From Paenibacillus glycanilyticus (GTDB lineage Bacteria; Bacillota; Bacilli; Paenibacillales; Paenibacillaceae): a DNA stretch of 64,000 bases. The translations under genes were made by a program, and so were the position numbers. The notes below the pieces were generated by a model, which made no database searches, had not been told where the DNA came from, and was given only the letters and a program-made list of their open reading frames with translations. The DNA lies in assembly GCF_023715145.1 (NCBI RefSeq), contig NZ_JAMBNP010000012.1:62001-126000 (forward strand). The letters run 5' to 3'. Of the stretch, positions 42,399 through 49,921 are shown piece after piece. Positions within the stretch are counted from its first letter, which is position 1. Each line of letters begins with the position of its first letter.

Positions 42399-42597
42399 CC
42401 AAATGATTCCAATTGCTTAAATGAGCTTATATATAAAGATAATTCTCCTATTGCGAAAAAAAACGATGCCAAGGTAACGGTGCTGCTCACAACGGGGGCG
42501 AGAAAGCTCATCACCTTTAATAAAGGCGGAACGGTCATCGTTGGCTCAGGCGGCGTAAGTCATTACAGCAAGCCGCATTGGGCGCTGGATATATAAG
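42399..42597 (+). pseudogene. Remnant of a gene, 3' end only
   Basis: An open stretch of 65 codons without a start codon ends at TAA 42595-42597. It reads NDAKVTVLLTTGARKLITFN, then KGGTVIVGSGG and HWALDI, which looks like the end of an extracellular beta-rich domain. It follows an AT-rich, gene-free 100 bp, so it is probably what remains after a deletion. I cannot name the parent family. Confidence 0.4.
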
Positions 42598-42722
42598 CGG
42601 ATCAGCCTCTTGAAGCCGTATGGCAAAGCGATTTGAATTGTCCAAGCCATGCGGTTTCCAAGGGGGACATTTTTATAGTAAGATGGATTTGTTATGATTC
42701 GGATGCAGGGAGAGAAGCAGCT

Positions 42723-43187
42723 ATGAACGATTTGATGAAGACATTGCTTGCACAGGAAGAGGAGCTTCAGTTCGATTCTTTCACGAATGAGGATGCGCTG
42801 CAACTAGGCAACATCGTAGTGCAGCACGCGAAGGACGTTATCGGCAAAGGTATCGCTGTACATATCGAGAACGATGAGCATCCGCTCTATACCCACTATA
42901 TGGCGGGCACTTCGAAGGATAATATTTATTGGGTGAATACGAAGAAAAACGTTGTGAACCACTTTGGCCACAGCTCCCTATATGTTGGCGAGTCGTTCCG
43001 CGATCAAGGAACAACGTTCCCGGAAAGCTCGGGCCTGCCATTGTCGGAATATCAGGGCGAAGGCGGTTCGTTCCCGATTATCGTCCGCGGTCAGGGCAAA
43101 GTCGGCACTATTACCGTATCCGGCCTGACGGGTGAAGAAGATCATCAAGCGGCGGTTGACGGCATTCGCAAGTTCCTGAAGAAGTAA
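42723..43187 (+). CDS. Heme-degrading-domain protein (UPF0303/YBR137W-like)
   Basis: 154 residues from the ATG at 42723, preceded by AGGGAGAG; the longer frame upstream lacks a ribosome site. The sequence fits the HbpS/Corynebacterium heme-degrading fold (DALQLGNIVVQHAKDVIGKGIAVHIEN, SSLYVGESFRDQGTTF, SEYQGEGGSFPIIVRGQGKVGTITVSGLTGEEDHQ). These small cytoplasmic proteins bind or degrade heme or act as adaptors; the biochemical role is poorly known. Single gene followed by a hairpin that also covers the next ribosome site. Confidence 0.88.
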   Translation: MNDLMKTLLAQEEELQFDSFTNEDALQLGNIVVQHAKDVIGKGIAVHIENDEHPLYTHYMAGTSKDNIYWVNTKKNVVNHFGHSSLYVGESFRDQGTTFPESSGLPLSEYQGEGGSFPIIVRGQGKVGTITVSGLTGEEDHQAAVDGIRKFLKK

Positions 43188-43207
43188 TAGAATGGATAAT
43201 TACAAAG

Positions 43208-43249
43208 ACACCTCCGTGTAATCTTCGGGATTAATTAGGAGGTGTTTTT
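43208..43249 (+). terminator. Terminator-like hairpin whose 3' arm is the next gene's Shine-Dalgarno
   Basis: ACACCTCC (43208-43215) pairs with GGAGGTGT (43238-43245), followed by TTTTC. The right arm is also the AGGAGGTG ribosome site for the TTG at 43254. Confidence 0.75.
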
Positions 43250-43253
43250 CATT

Positions 43254-43595
43254 TTGGATCACAAATCATTTCACATGGCTCTTGAGCTGTGGGAGATGGG
43301 GTGGGAGCAGTTGACGAGCACGCCTTCCCGCTTGACGGCGGAACCCATGGAGAGGGCGGAACGGGATCGGTTTTTCACGCAGGTTACGGCTAACGCTTAT
43401 GTGGATAACTATACCGGAATCCGGATCTCCAGCTCGGGCCGGCGGTTTTATATCGTAAACGCCACGGTATGGAACCTGGTAGATGAGCAGGGGATATACC
43501 GGGGACAGGCGGCAACCTTCGTGGATTACAAATATATATATAGAGTTCCTGACCAGAGAGGAGCAAGATGCAATTATGCTAATTCAAGCCGTTAA
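43254..43595 (+). CDS. Small protein of unknown function overlapping the deacetylase gene
   Basis: 113 residues from TTG 43254, nine bases after AGGAGGTG; a GTG at 43242 lies inside the ribosome site and is unlikely. The sequence (HMALELWEMGWEQLTSTPSRLT..., FFTQVTANAYVDNYTGIRISSSGRRFYIVNATVWNLV) looks like a globular protein of mixed fold. Its last 20 bases overlap the start of the polysaccharide deacetylase gene in another frame, so they are probably translationally coupled. No family recognised. Confidence 0.6.
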   Translation: MDHKSFHMALELWEMGWEQLTSTPSRLTAEPMERAERDRFFTQVTANAYVDNYTGIRISSSGRRFYIVNATVWNLVDEQGIYRGQAATFVDYKYIYRVPDQRGARCNYANSSR

Positions 43596-44184
43596 TTGTT
43601 CAAGCAAAGCGGTTGCTTTTACGTTTGATGATGGACCTAATCCGGTGTATACGCCCGAGCTGCTTGAGATTTTTGCTGAGGCGGGAGGAAAAGCGACCTT
43701 CTATATGATTGGCGAGCAGATCGCCGCTCATCCGGAGGTGGCGAGACTTGTTCATGAGCAGGGGCATGAGATCGGCAATCACTCCTATACGCATCCGAAT
43801 ATGACGGAGCTGACGGATGAAGAGATTGGAAGCGAGCTTTCCCGGACGGAGGAGCTCATCAAGCAGGTGACGGGCTCGCGGGCGGCAACGATGCGTTTGC
43901 CTTATTTGGCCGGGGACGAGAGAGTGCATTCTCTTCTTGAACGCGAAGGCTATCCGTCCATTGGCGCATTAAACATGGATGCGAAGGATTGGGAAATGCC
44001 CGGTGTTGATCATATTATCGAATGCTCGCGCAGAGAAGTCCGCAATGGAAGCATCCTGATATTCCACGACGGATATGGCGACCGTTCGCAGTCGGTTGAA
44101 GCAGTGCGCGTGCTGACGAAGGAGCTTACGGCGAGCGGATACCGGCTGGTAACCGTCAGTGAGCTGCTAAGTTTGGCCGAGTAG
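43576..44184 (+). CDS. Polysaccharide deacetylase (CE4, NodB domain)
   Basis: 202 residues from the ATG at 43576, with GAGGAG about 11 bases before. NodB motifs: VAFTFDDGPNPVYTPELL with the catalytic base Asp and the metal Asp at residues ~16-17, EIGNHSYTHPNMTELT with the two metal His, LRLPYLAGD-like MRLPYLAGDER and the C-terminal ILIFHDGYGD. No signal peptide is visible in this start, so it may be cytoplasmic or exported another way. It removes acetyl groups from a GlcNAc polymer or peptidoglycan. Converges on a shared terminator with the CwlK gene. Confidence 0.9.
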   Translation: MLIQAVNCSSKAVAFTFDDGPNPVYTPELLEIFAEAGGKATFYMIGEQIAAHPEVARLVHEQGHEIGNHSYTHPNMTELTDEEIGSELSRTEELIKQVTGSRAATMRLPYLAGDERVHSLLEREGYPSIGALNMDAKDWEMPGVDHIIECSRREVRNGSILIFHDGYGDRSQSVEAVRVLTKELTASGYRLVTVSELLSLAE

Positions 44185-44202
44185 AAAAGCAATCTTTAAG
44201 CA

Positions 44203-44241
44203 AAAAAAAGTCATGGCCCGACAGGGGCCATGACTTTTTTT
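44203..44241. terminator. Bidirectional terminator between the deacetylase and CwlK-type genes
   Basis: Seven A, GTCATGGCC, loop, GGCCATGAC, seven T: symmetrical and usable by both convergent genes. Confidence 0.92.
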
Positions 44242-44245
44242 GTGC

Positions 44246-44884
44246 TTACTCCGTTGCAGGCGGACGCTTGCCATTCTGCAAATCTTTGATAGAATAGCCA
44301 AAATCCATTTGCAGGTGAGGGTAATCCTTGAAGCTTGTCCAATCTCCGCCCCATGCAAAACCAAGCTTTTTGGCTGCCGAGACAACCTCCATCCAGTCGG
44401 CCCTTCCGTTATCGTTCCCGTCATATTTCATATCCCAGATGACATCGCCATCGGGCTTTACCAGCGCAAAATCAACCGCAAGGCCGTAGTTATGGTACGA
44501 AGCGCCGCCCTTGACATTGGTGACAACTTGTCCGGGCTTGGATCGTCCCTGCTTGTAAAGCGCGTTCTGCTCCTCGCTGGAGCGGAAATCATCCGTAATC
44601 AGTATCTTTATGCCGATTTTACCGGTTTGAGCAACAAGCGCATCAGCTTTCTTCGCAACAATCGGGTTAAGGCCAGTGACCGTAGCACTTCCGGTTTGGC
44701 TCTGTTCCGGAGCGGGTGCAGGGCGGTTTTGCACGGTATCCATCCATCTCCAGCCCATCACGATAATCGCGATCAGCACAAGCGAGGTCATGACCCGGCT
44801 TCGTTTCTGCTTCTGCCGCGGTATGACATACGGCTGACCTATTCGGCCGACGGTTGTATCCTGCCGCGCCAAAGGTTCGGGCAT
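44246..44884 (-). CDS. M15-family peptidoglycan endopeptidase, CwlK/VanY-like, membrane-anchored
   Basis: 212 residues. One membrane helix (MTSLVLIAIIVMGWRWM, residues ~32-48) anchors it. The M15 domain has ITDDFRSSEEQNALYKQGR, SYHNYGLAVDFALV (His and Asp zinc ligands, SxHxxGxAxD) and the distal DYPHLQMDFG (third His). M15C members cut L-Ala to D-Glu; VanY types remove D-Ala. The short GGDWTSFKDYPHLQ end is more like CwlK. Single gene. Confidence 0.9.
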   Translation of the reverse strand: MPEPLARQDTTVGRIGQPYVIPRQKQKRSRVMTSLVLIAIIVMGWRWMDTVQNRPAPAPEQSQTGSATVTGLNPIVAKKADALVAQTGKIGIKILITDDFRSSEEQNALYKQGRSKPGQVVTNVKGGASYHNYGLAVDFALVKPDGDVIWDMKYDGNDNGRADWMEVVSAAKKLGFAWGGDWTSFKDYPHLQMDFGYSIKDLQNGKRPPATE

Positions 44885-45081
44885 TCTAAACGTCTCCTCT
44901 CCAAGCTGTCTCTCTCTTAATCTATAACTCTCTCTATTAGCATGCGCAATTATGTAGGGTCGTAAACCCGGATTGTCTTATTGTAGCATAGATGGACATA
45001 CGCTACCCCCGACCAGGGGAGGGGATGGAAACCGGGCAAAGAGGTTGTACCGCAGCGTAAGGCGAATGGCACGAACAACAC

Positions 45082-45107
45082 AAAAGGCCCATCGAAATGG
45101 GCCTTTT
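45082..45107. terminator. Terminator downstream of the YjcZ gene
   Basis: AAAAGGCCCA-TCGAAA-TGGGCCTTTT, symmetrical; it ends the yjcZ transcript on the minus strand. Confidence 0.85.
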
Positions 45108-45164
45108 GCTTGCGCTATATGGTGCATACTCTGCTTCGGATGATTCGTGTTTATTAGCTAGGGA

Positions 45165-45269
45165 TTAATAAAATTTACCAAAGCCACAACCGCAAATAAT
45201 GATCACCAACAGTATAAAAAGCACCAGGATGAAACCTGTAGAGTTAACACCACCAACGTAACCGGACAT
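45165..45269 (-). CDS. YjcZ-family sporulation miniprotein
   Basis: 34 residues, too short for most gene finders: MSGYVGGVNSTGFILVLF followed by ILLVIII and a Cys-Gly-rich end. AAGGAGGTG lies eight bases before the ATG on the minus strand and a terminator follows. YjcZ/YrhK-type peptides begin MSGY..G and have one membrane helix of VLFILLVII type; they are made during sporulation. Function unknown. Confidence 0.88.
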   Translation of the reverse strand: MSGYVGGVNSTGFILVLFILLVIIICGCGFGKFY

Positions 45270-45487
45270 TATACATGCACCTCCTTACGTTTTGAATACT
45301 CTATAACTTATGACATTTTGCGCCGAGGTGCTTGGGTGTTTGTTCCTGAGGCATTTGACTAATTATGAATGCGGCACTGCGTTGCTTGTACCGGATGTAC
45401 ACATACCGCATATCCAAATTCCCATTTTCTTGCCGATGAACACCCGCTTAAACTTTGTTACCATTAGAGAATCGTGACCTTATCTAT

Positions 45488-45510
45488 GAATGATCATTCT
45501 TTTTAGGAGG
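45488..45510 (+). promoter_or_regulatory. Palindrome plus ATTCTTTTTAGGAGG ribosome site before the SLH-GH18 gene
   Basis: GAATGATCATTC (45488-45499) is a perfect palindrome fused to TTTTTAGGAGG, the same tail that ends the leader repeats at loci B, C and E. It lacks the ATGCTTACGAAG head and occurs once, so it is a possible solo relative only. Confidence 0.4.
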
Positions 45511-45518
45511 GCATTCTC

Positions 45519-47135
45519 TTGATTGCTAGCAAGTTTAAGAGATGGCTCGCTGGCGCTGCGGCTTTGTCCTGTCTCATCGGAGTCGTGCCAACCGTTGATG
45601 CAGCAAGCGCGGACAAGCTGCCTTTCGACGATATTGCGGGAAGCTTCGCGAAAGACGCCATTATACGTTTATATGACAAACAACTATTATCGGGTACTTC
45701 TGCTAGAACCTTTTCGCCGAAACAACCGGTTACGCGTGCCGAATTCATCACGATTCTGGACCGCGTGCTCGGCATCAAGCCCGTCCACAGCGCAATCAGC
45801 CCATTTAAGGATATGACGGCGAGTGCATGGTATTACGACGCGATTACGGCAGCCGTCCAGATTGGTCTTGTGGATGGAACCGGCGTGCATACCTTCGAGC
45901 CTTCGAAGCCCGTAACCAGGCAGGAAGCCGCGTCTATGCTCGTTCGTGCTTTCAAGCAGTCTAATGTCACAGGCAGTACATGGGATTATGCCGACGCGGG
46001 CGAGATTGCCGCCTGGGCAGATACGGCGGTAGGAGCGGTTCGGACGCTAGGTCTGATGACCGGCGATTCGAATAACAACTTCAATCCGGCAGACGGATTG
46101 ACCAGACAGGAAACAGCTGCCGTTATTGACCGCGCGCTGCAAAACGCGAAATGGGCTTCCGCTCTTGCCAAGCCGCAAAATGCAGCCCGCGTCCAATTCG
46201 GCTGGCAATATGGCCAGACGGCTGCCCAATATGAGCAGTCCGTGGTTCAAGCCAAAGTCACAACCTTGTCGCCAAGATGGTACTTCTTCGATCCGGCCGG
46301 GGGAGTGTCGGACTATACGGATCAGTCGCTCGTGAATTGGGCATCCAAGAACAAGAGGCAGATTTGGGCCATGGTCGGCAACCGGTCCAGTCAGGAAGTT
46401 ACGCATCAGAACTTGTCCAATGCGACCTACCGCGGAAAAGTCGTTGATCGTCTGGCAAGCTACGTGCAGAAGTATGGCCTTAAAGGGCTCAATATTGACT
46501 TTGAAAATGTCGCTCCCGGCGATCGCGCCTACATGACGGCTTTTATTAGCGAGCTCAGCACGAGGCTGCATAAGCTGGGAGCCGTTGTCTCGGTTTGCGT
46601 ATCTCCGGACCTTGGCAGCGACTGGACCGAAGGCTTCGATTATCAAGCGCTTGGCGCTTCAGCAGACTATATTGTAATGATGGCCTACGACGAGCATTGG
46701 AGTACGAGTCCCAAAGCCGGTTCCGTAGCTTCCATGCCTTATGTGAACAATGCCGTAAACACCCTGCTTCAGGTGGTGCCTGCGAACAAGGTTATTCTGG
46801 CGCTTCCTTATTACAACAGGGACTGGGCAATCCAAAATAACGGAACCGTCACGGCAACGGAGCTGACCTTGATTGAGCAAAATAACTTGATCCGCAAGTA
46901 TTCGCTGACGCCAACCTGGGACGCCTCCGTCGGGCAGTATACGGTCACTTACCAGCTTAACGGCCTGAAGCACCAGATCTGGATCGAGGACGGCCGTTCG
47001 CTCGCAGCCAAATACAAAACCGCAATGGATCATGATTTGGCCGGTCTTGCCTACTGGTATATGGGCGGAGCAAGTCCGGATGTTTACGCCAGTCTCAGCA
47101 ACGCGGAACGGTTCTACGGATTAAATTTTAATTAG
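45519..47135 (+). CDS. S-layer-anchored GH18 glycosidase (three SLH domains)
   Basis: 538 residues from a TTG with AGGAGGG upstream. A Sec signal peptide (KRWLAGAAALSCLIGVVPTVDAA) ends near residue 29. Three SLH repeats follow at about 34-80, 93-140 and 155-205 (with VTRAEFITIL, VTRQEAASMLVRAF, LTRQETAAVI). The GH18 barrel covers about 220-535; the catalytic Glu329 is in LNIDFENV, the DxE pattern of GH18, and the end AGLAYWYMGGASPDVY fits YaaH/CFLE-type enzymes that act on spore or wall glycans. The protein should be held on the cell surface through secondary wall polymer. Confidence 0.93.
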   Translation: MIASKFKRWLAGAAALSCLIGVVPTVDAASADKLPFDDIAGSFAKDAIIRLYDKQLLSGTSARTFSPKQPVTRAEFITILDRVLGIKPVHSAISPFKDMTASAWYYDAITAAVQIGLVDGTGVHTFEPSKPVTRQEAASMLVRAFKQSNVTGSTWDYADAGEIAAWADTAVGAVRTLGLMTGDSNNNFNPADGLTRQETAAVIDRALQNAKWASALAKPQNAARVQFGWQYGQTAAQYEQSVVQAKVTTLSPRWYFFDPAGGVSDYTDQSLVNWASKNKRQIWAMVGNRSSQEVTHQNLSNATYRGKVVDRLASYVQKYGLKGLNIDFENVAPGDRAYMTAFISELSTRLHKLGAVVSVCVSPDLGSDWTEGFDYQALGASADYIVMMAYDEHWSTSPKAGSVASMPYVNNAVNTLLQVVPANKVILALPYYNRDWAIQNNGTVTATELTLIEQNNLIRKYSLTPTWDASVGQYTVTYQLNGLKHQIWIEDGRSLAAKYKTAMDHDLAGLAYWYMGGASPDVYASLSNAERFYGLNFN

Positions 47136-47179
47136 GTTATGGATTCACGCCATTATTTATTAATCAGATTGTTAGGTCC

Positions 47180-47223
47180 AAGAACCACGCGGAAGGCGAA
47201 AGACGCCCGGCGTGGTTCTTTTG
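47180..47223 (+). terminator. Terminator of the SLH-GH18 gene
   Basis: AAGAACCACGC (47180-47190) pairs with GCGTGGTTCTT (47210-47220), then TTT. Confidence 0.85.
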
Positions 47224-47253
47224 CTTGAGGCCATTTTATGCCATGATAAGATT

Positions 47254-47459
47254 ATGCTTACGAAGCAAGAATTCCCGCCAAAAAGCGGCGTTAATTCTTT
47301 AGGTTTATGCTTACGAAGTAAGAATTCCCGCCAAAGAGCGGCGTTAATTCTTTAGGTTTATGCTTACGAAGTAAGAATTAACGCCAAAAGGCGGCGTTAA
47401 TTCTTTAGGTTTATGCTTACGAAGCAAGAATTCCCGCCAAAAAGCGGCGTTAATTCTTT
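47254..47459 (+). repeat. Leader repeat locus C, upstream of the MocR gene (four copies)
   Basis: Copies start at 47254, 47307, 47360 and 47413, an exact 53 bp period. Head ATGCTTACGAAG(C/T)AAGAATT, right arm GGCGTTAATTCTT. In copy 3 the left arm is AAGAATTAACGCC and pairs perfectly; in copies 1, 2 and 4 it is AAGAATTCCCGCC with a two-base mismatch. The last copy ends TTCTTTTTAGGAGG, the ribosome site of the next gene. Confidence 0.95.
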
Positions 47460-47474
47460 TTAGGAGGTGATGGG

Positions 47475-48938
47475 GTGTATTCTGATATTCAATTCGTTGG
47501 CGACCGGCCGGTATCGATGCAGGTCAAGGATTATATGAAACGGCTGATGATAACGGGCGCGCTGCAGGCGAATCAGAAGCTCCCCTCCACGCGAGAGTTA
47601 AGTCTGCTGATGAATGTCAGCCGCAATACGATCGTGACCGCTTATTCGGACTTGGTGGAAGAAGGATTTATTTATGCCGTAAAAGGCAAGGGCAACTTCG
47701 TCGCGCAATCGGCGGGCGGCGTTGCTGCGGAAGAAGGCGCCGGCAGGCAGCTGAACTGGAGCGAGCGGATCAATGATCTGGCCCGCACGGCCGAGGAGCA
47801 TGATCTGATGAAGCATGGCATCCGCGCGAAGCGGGGGGCTATTTCTTTTACAAGCATCGCTCCGGACGAGAAGCTGTTTGACCTGCAAAATGTGAAGCGG
47901 GCGTTCCTCGACCGGATGTCGCTGGAAGGCAACATTATACTCAATTACGGCTACGCCAAGGGTTATAAGCCGCTGATCGAGTTCCTGATGCGTTATATGG
48001 AGAATAAAGGCGTCGATCTGAGCGGCAAAGACATGCTCATTACAAACGGCTTTACGGAAGGGTTCGACCTTGTCCTGTCGGCGCTTGGAAAGCGCAGCGG
48101 ACACGCGTTATGCGAGAACCCTACCCATCATACGGCAATAAAAAATTTAAAGATGCACCAATTCGCCATAAACGGCGTAGATATGGAGCCTGACGGCATT
48201 AGCCTAGAGCAGCTGGAAGAGAAGCTTGGCAGGCAGGAATATGACCTCGCTTATCTTGTTCCTTCGTACCATAACCCTACCGGCATTGTGATGTCTCACG
48301 AGAAACGCGCGGAGACGGTACGCATGCTGAACGACCGCCAAATTCCGATTATCGAGGACGGCTTTAATGAAGAGCTGCGTTATTCCGGCGCTCATGTTGC
48401 TCCTCTTCTGGCTTATGGCGGCAATCGCAACAACGGGACGATCTATTTAGGCAGCTTTTCCAAGATTCTGTTCCCCGGCCTGCGCGTCGGATGGATTCTG
48501 GCGGATAAGGAGCTGATCGATTACCTGGAGAGCGTCAAGCGCGCGCGCACGATTCATACATCGACGCTCGATCAGTCGCTGCTGTATCAATATCTTCACA
48601 ACGGCAACTTTGAGAAGTATCTGAAGCGGGCGAAGGCGGAATACAAACGCAAATACGAGCTGGCTGTCGAAAGCTGCAAGACGTATTTGCCGCTGAAGAG
48701 GCTCTCGGGCGACGGAGGACTTCATCTGTTTGTCGAATTCGGGGAGACCTTCTCCGCAAGAGAGCTGCTGCAGGCCTGCACCGAGCATGGCGTGCTGTTC
48801 ACGCCGGGAGATATTTTCTATACGGACGGCGGCGGACGGCATACGATGCGGCTGGGCTTCTCCCGCGTGTCAGACGAGAATATCGTCAAAGGGATTCAAA
48901 TCATAGGCGATACTGCGAAAGTTATTTTAGAGCGTTAA
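47475..48938 (+). CDS. MocR/PdxR-type regulator (GntR domain fused to aminotransferase fold)
   Basis: 487 residues from a GTG, nine bases after AGGAGGTG. The winged helix of the GntR type covers about residues 15-80 (QANQKLPSTRELSLLMNVSRNTIVTAYSDLVEEGFIYAVKGKGNFV). Residues ~110-487 have the class I aminotransferase fold with IEDGFNEELRYSG and the PLP lysine (about 330) in GSFSKILFPGLRVGW. MocR proteins use PLP or an amino-acid adduct as effector. It is followed 49 bp later by ddl and an aminotransferase, so it may regulate these; D-alanine metabolism would be a fitting signal (inference, compare DdlR). Confidence 0.9.
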   Translation: MYSDIQFVGDRPVSMQVKDYMKRLMITGALQANQKLPSTRELSLLMNVSRNTIVTAYSDLVEEGFIYAVKGKGNFVAQSAGGVAAEEGAGRQLNWSERINDLARTAEEHDLMKHGIRAKRGAISFTSIAPDEKLFDLQNVKRAFLDRMSLEGNIILNYGYAKGYKPLIEFLMRYMENKGVDLSGKDMLITNGFTEGFDLVLSALGKRSGHALCENPTHHTAIKNLKMHQFAINGVDMEPDGISLEQLEEKLGRQEYDLAYLVPSYHNPTGIVMSHEKRAETVRMLNDRQIPIIEDGFNEELRYSGAHVAPLLAYGGNRNNGTIYLGSFSKILFPGLRVGWILADKELIDYLESVKRARTIHTSTLDQSLLYQYLHNGNFEKYLKRAKAEYKRKYELAVESCKTYLPLKRLSGDGGLHLFVEFGETFSARELLQACTEHGVLFTPGDIFYTDGGGRHTMRLGFSRVSDENIVKGIQIIGDTAKVILER

Positions 48939-48987
48939 CTTGCAAGCATGATTTCATTCGCAAATATTCAGGAGGTTAATCTACATC

Positions 48988-49899
48988 ATGATGAAAATCG
49001 GTGTTATTATGGGCGGTATTTCGTCCGAAAGAGAAATTTCGTTACTTACGGGGCAAGAAATGATAGCGAATCTGGATCGCAGCAAATACGAGGTATTGCC
49101 GATCGAGATTAATACCAAACGCGACTTGATCGATAAAACGGCGGGCATTGACCTCGCGCTTCTCGCGCTTCACGGCAAATACGGCGAAGACGGCACCGTA
49201 CAAGGCACATTGGAGTCGCTTGGCATTCCTTACACGGGCTGCGGGGTATTGTCGAGCAGCGTGAGCATGGATAAGGAATTGGCGAAAAAGCTGATCCGCT
49301 TCGACGGCATTCTGACAGCGGATTGGATTAACGTAGCCAGCATGGAGGAGCTTGCGGCGGCGAACGTGGAGCGCCTCGGCCTGCAGGTTGTCGTAAAGCC
49401 GAACTCAGGCGGTTCAAGCATCGCCACGCGCTTGGTCAAAACGCATGAAGAGATTGCGGAAGCAGTGGCGGAAGCGCTCAAATGGGATGATTCCGTAATG
49501 ATCGAGCAATTTGTCGGCGGAGACGAGATTACATGCGCCGTGCTGAACGGCGAGCTGCTTCCGATCGTGTCGATTCAGGCGAACTCGGAGTTCTTCGACT
49601 TCGACTCCAAGTACCAGGACGGCGGAGCAACAGAAGAAATCATCGAATTGCCGGCCGACGTGCACGCCCGTGTTGAAGCGTCTGCGCTTGGCTGCTACAA
49701 AGCGCTGAAATGCAGCGTGTACGCACGTATCGATATGATCATCAAAGACGGCGTTCCGTACGTTCTGGAAGCCAATACGCTGCCGGGCCTTACGAAGAAC
49801 AGCCTGCTGCCGAAGGCGGCAAAGGCGGCTGGCATCAAATTCAGCGAGCTGCTTGATTACATCATCGATTATTCTCTTGAGGAGCGTAAAGAGAAATAG
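48988..49899 (+). CDS. ddl: D-alanine--D-alanine ligase
   Basis: 303 residues with AGGAGG upstream. Ddl features: VIMGGISSEREISLLTG at the N-terminus, LALHGKYGEDGTVQGTLESLGIPYTGCGVLSSS near residues 52-84, VVKPNSGGSSIATRLV (Lys and Ser-rich ATP loop), YARIDMIIKDGVPYVLEANTLPGLTKNSLLPK (metal Asp, Glu, Asn). Produces D-Ala-D-Ala for peptidoglycan in the cytoplasm. Sits directly after a MocR regulator, an arrangement known from ddlR-ddl in Brevibacillus (established family knowledge). May be one of two Ddl genes in the genome. Confidence 0.94.
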   Translation: MMKIGVIMGGISSEREISLLTGQEMIANLDRSKYEVLPIEINTKRDLIDKTAGIDLALLALHGKYGEDGTVQGTLESLGIPYTGCGVLSSSVSMDKELAKKLIRFDGILTADWINVASMEELAAANVERLGLQVVVKPNSGGSSIATRLVKTHEEIAEAVAEALKWDDSVMIEQFVGGDEITCAVLNGELLPIVSIQANSEFFDFDSKYQDGGATEEIIELPADVHARVEASALGCYKALKCSVYARIDMIIKDGVPYVLEANTLPGLTKNSLLPKAAKAAGIKFSELLDYIIDYSLEERKEK

Positions 49900-49921
49900 T
49901 CGGCCAGGGAGAGGATTAACC

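Noticed and set aside
42399..42597. An intact small gene
   Set aside because: No start codon or ribosome site fits the frame, so it is reported as a remnant.
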